Positions 37,291 through 48,731 of a stretch of DNA of 64,000 nt are shown here, one piece after another; the stretch's first letter is position 1, and every line of letters begins with the position of its first letter. The stretch lies in contig NW_023503608.1 of assembly GCF_014529535.1 (NCBI RefSeq), positions 9,350,501-9,414,500 on the forward strand, read 5' to 3'. This stretch comes from Bradysia coprophila. Taxonomy: Eukaryota; Arthropoda; Insecta; Diptera; Sciaridae. The notes below the pieces were generated by a model. It was not told where the DNA came from. It was given only the letters and a program-made list of their open reading frames with translations, and searched no databases. The translations under genes and the position numbers were made by a program.

Positions 37291-37966
37291 TAAAAAGTAG
37301 TTTTAAGAGGCTAGTTTGAAAATGTGCAAAATTCTGACATTTGACAAGGGTAAACGATTGACTTTCCATGAATATAGTAAAACATTTAGTATTATTACCC
37401 GCCCCATGCGAAAGTTGACCATTAAACAGTAGTTTACCCCCTTCGAAAGAGATCTATTACATGAAGAATGTTTTTGGTTCATTTTACATGAAATCGTTTG
37501 TGGTAATCACCTTTCGCATGGTGCAGGCAATAAACTAGAATGCATTGGATTGATGCTGTCGGCAAGTCGGTCACTTCTGTCACTTCACACGAGCAATATT
37601 ATCAAAAAAAGGTTGGGTTTTCCTTGACCGTGGAAACAATGAATAAGGGTTTGGGTTTTCCTTGATTTTCCGGTCGACAAATAAAAAACTTTGTTTTTTA
37701 TGGACGTTTCGCGATTTTATTTTCGCATCATCAGCATCTAATGTAAATAGAAAAAACACTAAACTTAGTTTGTAATTCACATTAATCTAACAGGGTCTCG
37801 GTACTTACGAATAATACATCTCAATCGAATTAATTAATTTTTCAAAAACACTAACTCGACCGTCTTTGTTTACTATTTTGACATTGCAACTCAATAGCAT
37901 TAAAAACTCAAGTGGAAAAGACAATGCTGGCTAACTAAACTGCACTTTCTACGGAACATGGATTAG

Positions 37967-38527
37967 TTATTTTCTTAGCAAGCTTTTGTACACCGAATTA
38001 ATGTTCTCAGTGTCTCGCCTGAAATTCATCGTGTCATTCGTCATAATGTATAGAGACTCTAGAATTTTTCTCTTTGTCTTATTATGTTCAATCGCCAACA
38101 CCGAAATGTTGTCTGTGTCCGGAACATGTACAACATCATGAAAATGGTGGACCACTGCCGTTGTGCCTTCCAGGTCGTTGTCACGATTAAACTTCTTAAT
38201 ATCGTCGACATGTTGGCCTCCTCTTATTTTGACTTTGTGTCCGGTACTGCCCACATAGGACAGCTCACATTGTGCGTTTATTCCATCACCAAAGCACGGG
38301 ATGTTGTAGACCACATTATATAAGTCTTCTTCCAATGTCTTTTGTTTGAGTTTAGAGAAGATGGCACGGTTCGTGTAAGTCGGCTTAAAACCCAAACGCA
38401 AATTCTCACTATCTTCGCACAAAATTTTGCCAATGTTCTGGGAACAAGAGCTATGGAAATGCAGACCTCTGTACACCACAGTTATTCGTGACGCAGTTGG
38501 CGCAATATCGTTTTTGTGGTTCTCCAA
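37967..38527 (-). pseudogene. Penelope-like GIY-YIG endonuclease domain, left copy
   Basis: An open frame of 186 codons. The segment VVYNIPC, then ELSYVGSTG, KIRGGQH, the TTAVVHHFH block and a late KRKILESLYI give the GIY, YIG, Arg and Glu positions in order. The C-terminus lies in the arm shared with the right copy. The first 17 or so residues, to ASRITVV, differ from the right copy, so the two lines diverge just before YRGLHFHSS. No reverse transcriptase core is attached, so this is a 5'-truncated copy that could only make an isolated nuclease domain. Confidence 0.88.
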
Positions 38528-39320
38528 ACCAACTTGTTCGAACCGGTTACTGAACTACAGATCGAATCATCCTATGAACCAAAAGTTGAACGTTGTGGAT
38601 AACTTGATCAAAAGAATGTATGGGCTGAGCTCAACAAAATTCCACTACCAATGTAGCAGAAACATTAAGAAAATTCTCATGATGAACGATTACCCATTGG
38701 ACTTAATAGAGAACCGTATCAAGAAGCATATTAATTCTAGAGAAAATCAACAAGTGAGTCCACCACAGGTGGATACGAATGTTTCCAGTTCCGATGTCCA
38801 GAATGAGATTATGTACAGAGGCCTGCATTTCCATAGCTCTTGTTCCCAGAACATTGGCAAAATTTTGTGCGAAGATAGTGAGAATTTGCGTTTGGGTTTT
38901 AAGCCGACTTACACGAACCGTGCCATCTTCTCTAAACTCAAACAAAAGACATTGGAAGAAGACTTATATAATGTGGTCTACAACATCCCGTGCTTTGGTG
39001 ATGGAATAAACGCACAATGTGAGCTGTCCTATGTGGGCAGTACCGGACACAAAGTCAAAATAAGAGGAGGCCAACATGTCGACGATATTAAGAAGTTTAA
39101 TCGTGACAACGACCTGGAAGGCACAACGGCAGTGGTCCACCATTTTCATGATGTTGTACATGTTCCGGACACAGACAACATTTCGGTGTTGGCGATTGAA
39201 CATAATAAGACAAAGAGAAAAATTCTAGAGTCTCTATACATTATGACGAATGACACGATGAATTTCAGGCGAGACACTGAGAACATTAATTCGGTGTACA
39301 AAAGCTTGCTAAGAAAATAA
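38427..39320 (+). pseudogene. Penelope-like RT C-terminus plus GIY-YIG domain, right copy
   Basis: An open frame of 297 codons. The first 40 or so codons lie in the inverted left copy and are probably not element protein. True homology seems to start near 38540 with NYRSNHPMNQKLNVVDNLI, which resembles the segment after the reverse transcriptase in Penelope-like elements. A linker follows, then the GIY-YIG domain, identical at its C-terminus to the left copy. The catalytic RT motifs are absent, so it is a 5'-truncated remnant that cannot transpose by itself. Confidence 0.85.
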
Positions 39321-42300
39321 CTAATCCATGTTCCGTAGAAAGTGCAGTTTAGTTAGCCAGCATTGTCTTTTCCACTTGAGTTTTTAATGCTATTGAGTTG
39401 CAATGTCAAAATAGTAAACAAAGACGGTCGAGTTAGTGTTTTTGAAAAATTAATTAATTCGATTGAGATGTATTATTCGTAAGTACCGAGACCCTGTTAG
39501 ATTAATGTGAATTACAAACTAAGTTTAGTGTTTTTTCTATTTACATTAGATGCTGATGATGCGAAAATAAAATCGCGAAACGTCCATAAAAAACAAAGTT
39601 TTTTATTTGTCGACCGGAAAATCAAGGATAACCCAAACCCTTATTTAGCAATATTATCATGGACAATGTGATCGAAAATTTAAATTTCTTAAAAAATGAT
39701 TTGCTTTTGAATTTTGCAACTCAAAGGACCGACTCGCAGGCTGCGCTACCGTTGATATTTGCGGTAGTGACGACAACAATTTCCACAATCTATTACATGA
39801 GGTATAAATTTTGTAGTTAAAGCAAACTCATTCCATTGGTTAGAAATAGAAGAACATTGTGGATTTTACAGTTTTGGAAGACCACTTTCGGTGTTTCGGC
39901 ACTAAATTTGGGGTAATACAAAAATTATGGCGACCAATTATATTACCACTAGAAATGCTTAGCGTTTAATTCAACTGCGTCCAAATTTTAAGCCTAAACT
40001 ATGATCCATTCAACATAAGTTACTGTCTACCTCGCAACGAACAAAAAACTACTTCCACTCATAAAAAAGTGTGCAAAATTTATAATTATGTCAATGTGTA
40101 CTGCACAATAGTGCAATTCATATTCATGCAAAAAAGTTTCCCAATGTTACGAAAGACGAATTAGGTACATAACAATGGCACGAAAAAAAAAGCATTGCAA
40201 AACAATCAGAGAATTGGATTAATGTTCTTGCGAGTGCTTGAAAATATTAATTATTATGATTCATTTGAAATGTGTGCTATATTATGGCATGTACTTTAGG
40301 TGTTAGATTTAATCTTTCTACTACTTACGCGTCTTAATAAGTAAGCCTTAATGTGTGTCATAATTGCGACTGTAGTGTAAAGTGTATCGCTATGATAGTT
40401 CTTTAAAAAGGTAACACGGTTGGTATAAAAAAAAAATCAAATTTTTACGAATAATTCAATGTAAATCATTGTTAAAGAGACTCAAACTGAAGGGCTCTGT
40501 TCTCTAAAAGGTCTAAAACTGAACCCACTACCAATTTTTTTTAAAGGAGAGTTTTAAACGTTAGAAAACTTTGTCATTGCCTCGTATCAAAGAATTGAAA
40601 AAAAAAATATCGGAAATCCTAAGTTAAAAAGAATGAGCACTAAATATCGTAAAAACTCAGTTCATACATTTACTGCTACCTTCCCGTTCAACTTGTTGAA
40701 CGAATAATTATTACCTTTTGCAAACGGCCAGCGTATCGCGATTCAATCATTGCATCCAATAATTTTTTTTGTTTAAAAAATTGTCCTGTATCAAAGAATC
40801 TGTTTCTGCAATAATCATACCTTACATTTTGCAAGACAATCGTTCATTGCGTAATTTTAATATTCCATTGTCTGGCAGTTTATAAGAGGATATGGTCAGC
40901 TGTTTTGGTACAGCTTCCCCTTAACAATTTTACCAAAGTTGGTTTGATAGTTGGCCAGGTTTGGTTTGATAATTAGCCAAGTTAATTAAATAATATGGCG
41001 GATTCGACTAGATTATTTTTCATAATTTTCTAAAGTTATTTTCCTACCAAAAAAATTATAAAGAAAAAAAGTTGATAGATTGACACAATCATTCACAATG
41101 AAAGAGCGAAATATTGGTGTACTCATCGATGTAGGTATAATGTAATACCACGGTGTGTCATATATACTATAGCAAAATTGTTTATAATCATTAACTGAAA
41201 TAATCAATGCAAGAAAACCGGTTTTTAATTTGAAATTTATTTTAATTCTTCGTGAAGATACAGATATGTACCTACTTAATGCTATTTATTTGTTTCAATT
41301 TTACGCTTGCTCAAGTATAAGCACATCATTTCTCGGTTAATGTAGAAACAATTTGAAATAATTTTCAGATTATTGACTATCAACCGTTTTCATAATCCTT
41401 GGAGCCTAAGTGAATTTTCTTATTTTCCTATCTCATCCCAGCATCCCCAATGCTTGCAGTCTCGTATGATACTGTAACATTTTTACCCAATTTGTATGGT
41501 CCTTTCATCACTGCCGACATAAGGGCGAATTAAGCTCAAGGAAACAATCAGACAAACTGTGGAAGAGCGATACCTTCTAATTATTGTTCTTTGTTTTCAC
41601 AGACATCAAGCAAACCATTCGGCCAATGTTATCGAATCTATGAGCTGATTTGATCTCGATGTTTTCAACAGACTGAATCTTTTACTTCATTTTTGTTTTA
41701 ACATGCATTTTTCCATATTAGATGACTTTAGCTAGAGGTCAGGAGGAAAAATCACTTTATATTTTGCTTCAGAATATTGCAAAACGAAAGAACGGATCGG
41801 CAACAAAATTGAAGTGGTCGATGTGTTCATCCATTTAATTATTTGCACAATATGTTTTCGCATTTTTGTCGTATAATTATACTATTGTATGAATCATCAC
41901 GTAGTAGATAGGTACATAACATAACGTATCCATTCAAATCAACCATTTTTCTCGTATACAATAAGAGTTAAAAAGTTTAAAGTTACCGAACTCGTCAAAA
42001 AGAGTCTAGAAAATGATTTTCTATATCGGTAGCGAACGACAAAAATAAGCAAACTGTTTTCTTAATTTGCAAGATGAATACTAAACAAATGAGGCTAAAG
42101 ACTTTGTATCAAACTCAATGGAAAATAACCTAATCAACAGAAAGGTAATACAAGTTTACTCATTGTATCATGACATCTCTGTTGTCTGTAACAGGTGGAC
42201 ATTCTACAGTAATTTCGATTTTCATAGCTCTTTTAGAAGCATCTGTCTTTTGTCTTGTATATCCAATAAAATGGTCTAACAGATTTTTCCTGAGATGAAA

Positions 42301-43279
42301 GAAAACCACAACTTTATCTCGACAATATTAGGTGTACCACATAACACACACACATTGACAGAATATCTGCGCTGTTATTAATATTTTAATGACTTTGGGT
42401 AACATTACATTTAGCTATAAAGTACTCATTCAGATATACACCAGAGCACACTTCTATGAATGCTGTGCACACTTTTATCATTCAGTAAAAAAATAAATAT
42501 TTTTTTTTAAACTTACGAAACAGGAATTTTGTATTTTTAAAGGTCAAATCTTCAGGTGGTTTTTGTTGTTGTTCAAAATCAAATGTAGACACACAATTGC
42601 GATGAGTAAGCAAAGGTGGTGATATTCATCAAATAGCAGGAAAATCCGTTTAACAATATCTCTGAACTGGATCTCTGGAGAGTTTCAGCTAAAGTTTTTT
42701 TTTTTTGTTATTTTGTGTAGCGAAATAAAAACAACAAAACACACACGAACGCGATTAACGATCAAATTATAGAACTCGATGTGGATGCACCGTATGAAAT
42801 TCAGACTGGAAAAAATTGCCAAATCTTGTAAATTATTCACAAAGAAATTTTTTTAACCAAAAACAACAAAAAATTAGCTACAAAAAAGACTGAAATGGAA
42901 TTATACGAATATCGCAGTGTACAATCGTTTACAGTTGAGTTACATGTACTACACTAACTAGAAAGTTTGTTTCACTGTTTGTTGAAGCTCTGCATATTGT
43001 TGTTTTATGAGAGTGTGTAATATGCGATCGTACGTATAGCAAATAAGAACAATACCGATGTATAAGTATAAATGTTACCATAGCATGTTCGATGAATATG
43101 AGATGATCTGAGACGGGCGTTTGAATTGACGTAATTCATGGATTCTTTGTGCTATTGCTCTTAGATTGTGTAATTATGCGGGTACTGACGTTCATATTCT
43201 ATTTCAAATCTGGGATGATGTCCGTCTCCGTGATGACGATGAGCACACTGTATTTTTGTATATTAATGTCGTTTGATAC

Positions 43280-43385
43280 TTAATTGACGTCATTTTCACA
43301 AATTAATTTTTTGATGTTAGTTTTGTGAAATGACAGCTAATTTGAGATAAGAAACCGTTATTTGACATTGATCTATATAAACATC
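43280..43385. repeat. Hairpin MITE, related to 48278-48446
   Basis: TCATTTTCACAAA and its partner TTTTGTGAAATGACA form the hairpin, followed by CCGTTATTTGACATTGATCT. The same blocks recur in order near 48310-48446. Confidence 0.65.
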
Positions 43386-43713
43386 AGTACCACCAGAGAG
43401 CAATAATTTACGCTCTTAAGCCTAGATATTTTGACTATATCGAATATTTTATCCTTCTATTCTCGTGATTGATTCAGTGCTATCCATGCTATCGGTTAGT
43501 ATATGACATTTAGAATACTTTCTGCCATTTTTTTAAAACTGAAACTAGCTTAGCTAGATCAGTGAAAATTTGTATGAAAAATACGATTCGCTCGGGAGGT
43601 GTATTATTTAGCTTTAAAACACTTTACTATGCTGGTGCATGTAATAAGGCTATTACATGTATATAGGCAATAACCTTTACATCACTCGCATAGTAAAACG
43701 TTATACTACACAC

Positions 43714-43815
43714 GGGAAATAAAGTGATATCTCGTATCACGATGAGTAAAAGTACCTCGGGCTGCCGCCCTCGGATACTTTTTCTCATCTGGATACGAGA
43801 TATCACTTTACTTCC
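43714..43815. repeat. Hairpin element
   Basis: GGGAAATAAAGTGATATCTCG and a near-exact inverted partner flank a core in which GTACCTCGGGC and GCCCTCGGATAC pair again. It sits next to CTTTACTATGC repeats in both orientations (43620-43700 and about 43815), so it may be nested in a slightly larger element. Confidence 0.7.
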
Positions 43816-44338
43816 CTTGCATAGTAATGTACTATTAAATCACAACCTTGACGCAGATTACATGCCACCGAACTAATAAATAACTCATAATTCATTTACA
43901 AACCTTCACAAGCACCAAGTGATTGAAAATATCAAAGCCAAAAAGTGACATAAAGTCACATTTGAAACCATGTAAGCCTTCACTTCTCACAAAATTGGTT
44001 CATTGTAGCTTGATGTCGAAATCATCTGATTGATCTTCAGCAGTTAAAGTAAGTGACATAATTTCTGATCCCTTCTCACTTCAAAACAGTGAATCTTTCC
44101 ACGATTCGATTTCAAATTATTGCCGCGTTTCTCATTGAAATACTGAACAACATTCGGAAGAAAACAACACTTAACAAAACAAAAAAATGCAACCGCACCG
44201 CTCGGCACTGTCAATGTCAGCTGTCGGCCATTAGACGTCAGGCTGAAAATTTCCACTTTTCTAAAAATAAAAATACAAAATAAAATTTCGGTAATAAAGT
44301 CGTTCATTTGGCTTTCATCCGACTAAAGCCATTGCAAC

Positions 44339-46185
44339 ATGGTTATTACCAATGATATCCACCTTCCAGCCGAGGAAGAATTAACTGTGCCAGAAGTTAA
44401 TTTATCTAGCTCAGCACTACGAGCTGGAGCTTTTCATTTAGGAAAACATTGCGAAAAACAAAATCTGGTAAGTCCTTGCTACCACTAATCGATGTTGTCC
44501 AATATCGACTTAAACGTTTTGTCCAAACACTCAGAACATGTCTGTCTCTGGTTATGATTTCGTTTAAATTTTGGATAACGGAGAATTTGTTGTTATGTAA
44601 TTTTCATTGGAGCCATAACCTCAACCTGATTGTTGATGTTTTTCTTTGTGACAGGAGTTTTTGCTATGCCGTCAAGAGCTGGACGATCCCAGGAAGTGTA
44701 TCGAAGAAGGGAAACAAGTGACCAGTTGCACTATGAACTTCTTTCGACTGGTGAAGAAAACTTGTGCCGATGAGTTCACTCAGTACGCCAATTGTTTGGA
44801 CAAGAGCAGTCCGTACTTCGATTACAACAAGTAAGTTCCTTAACGCGAAGATTGAAAGTGCATTGAAGTATAAAATCAATTCGACAATAAAGTCACTGTA
44901 GACATAAATAGACAGATTAGGCATGAATTCCGGCCGTTAACTGTCACAAGAAAAACTGTTTGAATTATATCAAAAATCAAAACGAAAATGTTCTCAAGAT
45001 AGTTCTACTCGGCGGTTAATAGTTCAATCTCAATACAAATTCGAAAGGTCTGCATTTGCTGCTACTTACTGATAATGTCTAACTTTGCGAGAGAGTGTGT
45101 TGTTCATAAGCAAAGATCCAATAACATTGGGAATAAGTTTCCTGCTGGATACATTAGTGAAATATTTTACTAAAAATCGACAGTTTCTAATTCATAGTTT
45201 TCGGTTCCGTTACTACTCTGATGTTTGCTTTTTTTCTGGAAAGTAATCTGCGGCACATATAAGTTTCGAAGAAAAACATTTATTGTGGAGCGTCTCGTCT
45301 CCATTCGAGCGTAGATCAGAGGACTGAATTGACTCAATTTTCCGACTTGTTTGATTTTTCTTCTTTCTGAACTAAATTGCATAATTCCGCAACATTTCAA
45401 AATTGATCGAAAGGAGCCAAAGTTTACAGGATTAACTGAACGATCATGTGGGTATGATGACTATTAAAGATCGCCAATGTTTGGAATTCCAATATGTCGA
45501 AGTAGGAGTAAAAGTGTAAATCTCCTACAGCTTCCTCTCAAGTCCATTGTCTCCCTAATTTAATTAAACTCATTAATTACGTCAGTACCAGAACCTAGGG
45601 TATGTACATTGTACAGGAGTATGTACAAAGATTTGATGGATAACTTTTATCATATGCTCGTTCTGGTTATGGATTGGGCCGTCTTTTGTGGGCCAAAATA
45701 CGTTTATGCTTAAAAACTTATGACTCAAGTGGACTTGATTTTGTCGTTAATTAAATGCCCTACATTTCTATAGTTAGACGAGGTGGACCCATATCCTTCA
45801 AATTATCAAGCTCACAACATGAAAGAAGAAAGAAATCAGATTGAATTGTCATCACTATTGAAACGGAAATAATCCTAATCTTCCTTCGGACTCTTTCTTT
45901 TATTTAACTAAAGCACAGCACACTGATGGAGAAAAATTAATTTTCTCACCAAATTTTTTCAGGTGCCGTAACACGCAAGGTGTCTACGACAAATGTATTT
46001 TCGAGAATTTGAAAATTGAGCGACCGGAATACGGCTACTACTGTCGTCCGAAGGTTCATGATTCACCGCGACCACGTCCACCACAACCAGAGAAACCCAA
46101 TTATCCAGACACTCCACCGAGCCTACCCGACGACTATCCCAGACCGCCAGCTAAATATGGCTCTCGTTTCCATTTCGTTAACTAA
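44339..46185 (+). CDS. ND-19: NADH dehydrogenase 1 alpha subcomplex subunit 8 (NDUFA8 / ND-19), 3 exons
   Basis: Exons 44339-44467, 44655-44830 and 45963-46185 join in phase to 175 residues, close to the 172 of human NDUFA8. The protein has four CX9C cysteine pairs (CEKQNLEFLLC, CIEEGKQVTSC, CADEFTQYANC, CRNTQGVYDKC), making two CHCH domains, followed by a Pro-rich C-terminus. In this family the motif drives import into the mitochondrial intermembrane space through Mia40 and disulfide formation; the protein is an accessory subunit on the outer face of the complex I membrane arm. The introns are 187 and 1,132 bp. Expression should be constitutive. LZIC runs toward it from the right, with stop codons about 530 bp apart. 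Confidence 0.96.
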
Positions 46186-46715
46186 ATGGCGAATTGCGAT
46201 GCAGTCCCAGATAGAGCGATGAGAATCGTGGAAGTGGAAACTTCAAACTTGTAGCAATTTTTGATTTGTAATGTCAAACAATGGAAAATATAAAATTCTA
46301 TCCGAATATCAGTTAGTATGAGTTCGAGAGAATCGGAAAAGAATTGGATTGGACGATCGGATATTATTACATGTGCGTGCAGTGCAGTGGAATTTCCTGT
46401 TTTGAGAAAAGGTTTCGGCTAAGAATTTCGCGTTGGACAATTTTCATTCGTTTGGTAAAGTGCAATTCAGGTAAGAATTACACCACCAAGTTTTAAAATT
46501 CCGAGATGCTAGTGCCATATTAGGTGTCTCTGGAATTGAGCTTTAAAAATTCAGGGAACGTTTAAACAGAAACTTTCAATTATAATGGTCAAGCTCCAAA
46601 TTACAGTTCGCCAGTATTGACCGTATTGACCTAAAGAAACGCACAAATTTCCAATCAAAATCATTATTTCTCACTCAAATTAAATATAAAAATGCAAACA
46701 CAGAAAACTTATTTT

Positions 46716-47543
46716 CTACTCATGATCGTCATCGGGCAATTGTTCCATTTGATAATAAAAACTGTTGTTCCTTTTCTCCAAAAAATTGTTATCCTCTTTC
46801 GACAGAGGATGTCCTTGGTTCTTCAATTTCATCAAAATTTCACTCTGAAAATATGAAAATGAAAAATTTGAGATTTTGAATAAAGTTTTGACAGAAGCAG
46901 CAGGTTCTATGCAAATGCACAACTATTGCAAGCAAGCAAAAGCAAAGAACTGAAACTTGAATGCACCAAACTTCGTACAGGTACAGATGAATCTCCTATT
47001 CTTAATGAGAAATCAGTTTACCTTTTTGGTTTCATATTCATCCACTGGAATCTTTTTCAAACGATACTCCTGATCGAGCCCCAAAAGTACCGATTCCATT
47101 TCGGTAGCATTTTGTTCGCCGAACATTTTTATCATTTCGATTGTATTGAAAGAATTCGCAATAGCCTGTCGTATTGTCTGTAGATAAGGACATTACCATT
47201 AGCACCCTTTGCACCCAATCAAATCCATTTCAAATCATTTCGTTTATACCTTTCGCATTTGAGAGAAACTGCTGGTCAAAATCTCTGACGATTTGCTCAT
47301 TCGATCAAGTGTTTCGGTAAATTCTTTTATTTGATCGACGGTCTCCTCCTTCATCGAACTATATTCATCGTCAGTCAAGTCATTCCTAATCATAATCATC
47401 AAATCATAATTTCCTTATCAATAATTAAATTCATCATCGTTTGCAACGTACCTGCATTCCTCCAAATCACTCAGCTGCGAACACAGTCGACCTAATTGAT
47501 TTTCCAAGTTCTGAATGAGTTGAGAATCTGCCGTGGAGGGCAT
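46716..47543 (-). CDS. Lzic: LZIC (leucine zipper and ICAT homologous domain protein), 4 exons
   Basis: Exons complement 47452-47543, 47250-47385, 47022-47177 and 46716-46844 join in phase to 170 residues (human LZIC is about 190). The N-terminal heptad helix runs NLENQLGRLCSQLSDLEEC, then NDLTDDEYSSMKEETVDQI, both as in vertebrate LZIC. The C-terminal half matches the ICAT-like domain, including YETKKSEILMKLKNQGHPLS and EDNNFLEKR. ICAT domains bind beta-catenin-like armadillo proteins; direct binding by LZIC itself is less clear. The introns are 64, 72 and 177 bp. The protein is probably cytosolic or nuclear; there is no signal peptide. Confidence 0.93.
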
Positions 47544-47987
47544 ATTTGTGGGACAATTAAATTTGACACGGTTTTAGCTGGAGAATCTTTACAGCTGCTT
47601 CCAAAACAAAACAAATCAACCGGACACAACTCACAGAAAAAGTTTCTTTGACATATTGTGTTTGACATTTGTGACATTTCTGATTTCAACATTTACAGTT
47701 CAATGGAATAAATTATTTTAGCACCAAGGATGTGTCTAGTTCGTAGGTTACGTACATTGAACATGTATTATATCAGATGGATAAAGTAAGGAATTTGTTC
47801 TCTCTTTATTCGTTCGTCAAGCGAGTCGCCACCAGGGTAAATAAACATACTGAAGGTAACGCAAATCCGCAAGAACTCAGATATTTTTGGACACAAGCTG
47901 AATTCAATTTGTTATGTTGTAGTCATAGAGTTACACACGAGAGTCGGCGAGATGGCGCTTTTCTATGAAAATGCTACTTCTAAGGGT

Positions 47988-48187
47988 GTTGGAGTTTAGA
48001 ACTGACATCACTACATGTAAATTCATTGATTCTTGTGGAAATATAATTCGACTAATATAACCGCACAGTCGTGTTGACTGTATACGAAGTAAGAATCGTA
48101 AGTGATTACAAGAACATAAACTATAGCTTAATAGGTAACAAATAGTATAATGAATTTACATGCAGTGATGTCAGTTCTAAACTCCAA
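47988..48187. repeat. MITE-like element with about 37-bp inverted ends
   Basis: TTGGAGTTTAGAACTGACAT (from 47988) and its reverse complement (ending 48187) bound about 125 bp of AT-rich sequence. The arms carry one or two mismatches. There are no coding capacity and no clear target duplication. It lies between the LZIC start and the next gene. Confidence 0.82.
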
Positions 48188-48277
48188 CATACTCCTCCCT
48201 TTGAAGTATTTATGGGACTAAATGCTTCGAAACCCTTGATCATACAAACAAATAGAAAATTTGAAGTCAACGAATAG

Positions 48278-48446
48278 ATCATTGTCAATGTCGTTTGAGA
48301 TGTCAAATGAGCTATCATTTTCACAAAGCTAACCACAATGTTACACAAATTTATATGGAGCTGTCATTGTTTGAGGTTAGCTTTGTGAAATTGACAACTC
48401 ATTTGACACTATTTTGAGAGAAGAACAGTTATTTGACACTGATCTA
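48278..48446. repeat. Hairpin MITE, related to 43280-43385
   Basis: Inverted partners ATTTTCACAAAGCTAACC and GGTTAGCTTTGTGAAATT, with outer GTCAAATGAG/CTCATTTGAC pairs and ends near GATCATTGTCAA and TTTGACACTGATCT. Confidence 0.75.
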
Positions 48447-48731
48447 TTACTAAAACAAAAACACAAAAAACGTTTGAGCTGAACTAGCCGAGTCGACCCC
48501 GGTTTAGACTAGCCCGAACCCCTAAGAGAGTTCACCAGTAAATTTAAGCAAGAAACACAAAGCTTGACAATAGAAAAATTAATATATGAATGTTCTTGAT
48601 CGAAGACTTTACCTTTAACTCAAAGCAACCATTGCCAGTAAAACATTAAAGAACGGCTTACAGTTTGAAAAGAATTCATATTAACTTTAAATCCGTGAAA
48701 CAATATTATAATCGAATCGATTTATCGCAGA

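Larger units (their letters stand above)
26329..37604. other. AT-rich gene desert
   Basis: No gene could be supported over about 11 kb. It contains the hairpin at 28807-28868, one copy of a two-copy repeat (29994-30377), a foldback (31433-31862) and several dispersed-family fragments (near 30478, 32185, 35890 and 37200). The rest is AT-rich sequence with short unconserved frames. Confidence 0.5.
37605..39646. mobile_element. Penelope-like retroelement, inverted pair of 5'-truncated copies
   Basis: The insertion is bounded by a 13-bp target duplication, AGCAATATTATCA, at 37592-37604 and 39647-39659. Two copies of the element's 3' part lie head to head: a minus-strand copy (arm 37641-38475) and a plus-strand copy (arm 38813-39646). 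The arms are about 835 bp and almost identical, so the locus is a large palindrome with a 337-bp centre. Each copy encodes a GIY-YIG nuclease domain; the plus copy also keeps the thumb-side end of the reverse transcriptase. Penelope-like elements are known for RT plus GIY-YIG, for 5' truncation and for inverted insertions, which all fit. The arm identity points to recent insertion or gene conversion between arms. Confidence 0.92.
39660..44338. other. AT-rich intergenic region before NDUFA8
   Basis: No gene is recognised. Dispersed-family fragments lie near 41620-41740 (minus) and 42020-42115 (plus). Hairpin elements lie at 43280-43385 and 43714-43815. The NDUFA8 promoter should be in the last few hundred bases, but no TATA box is evident. 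Confidence 0.5.

Noticed and set aside
38427..38540. The first 40 codons of the right Penelope-like frame as real protein
   Set aside because: They are read from the inverted left copy in antisense, so they are an accidental extension of the frame.
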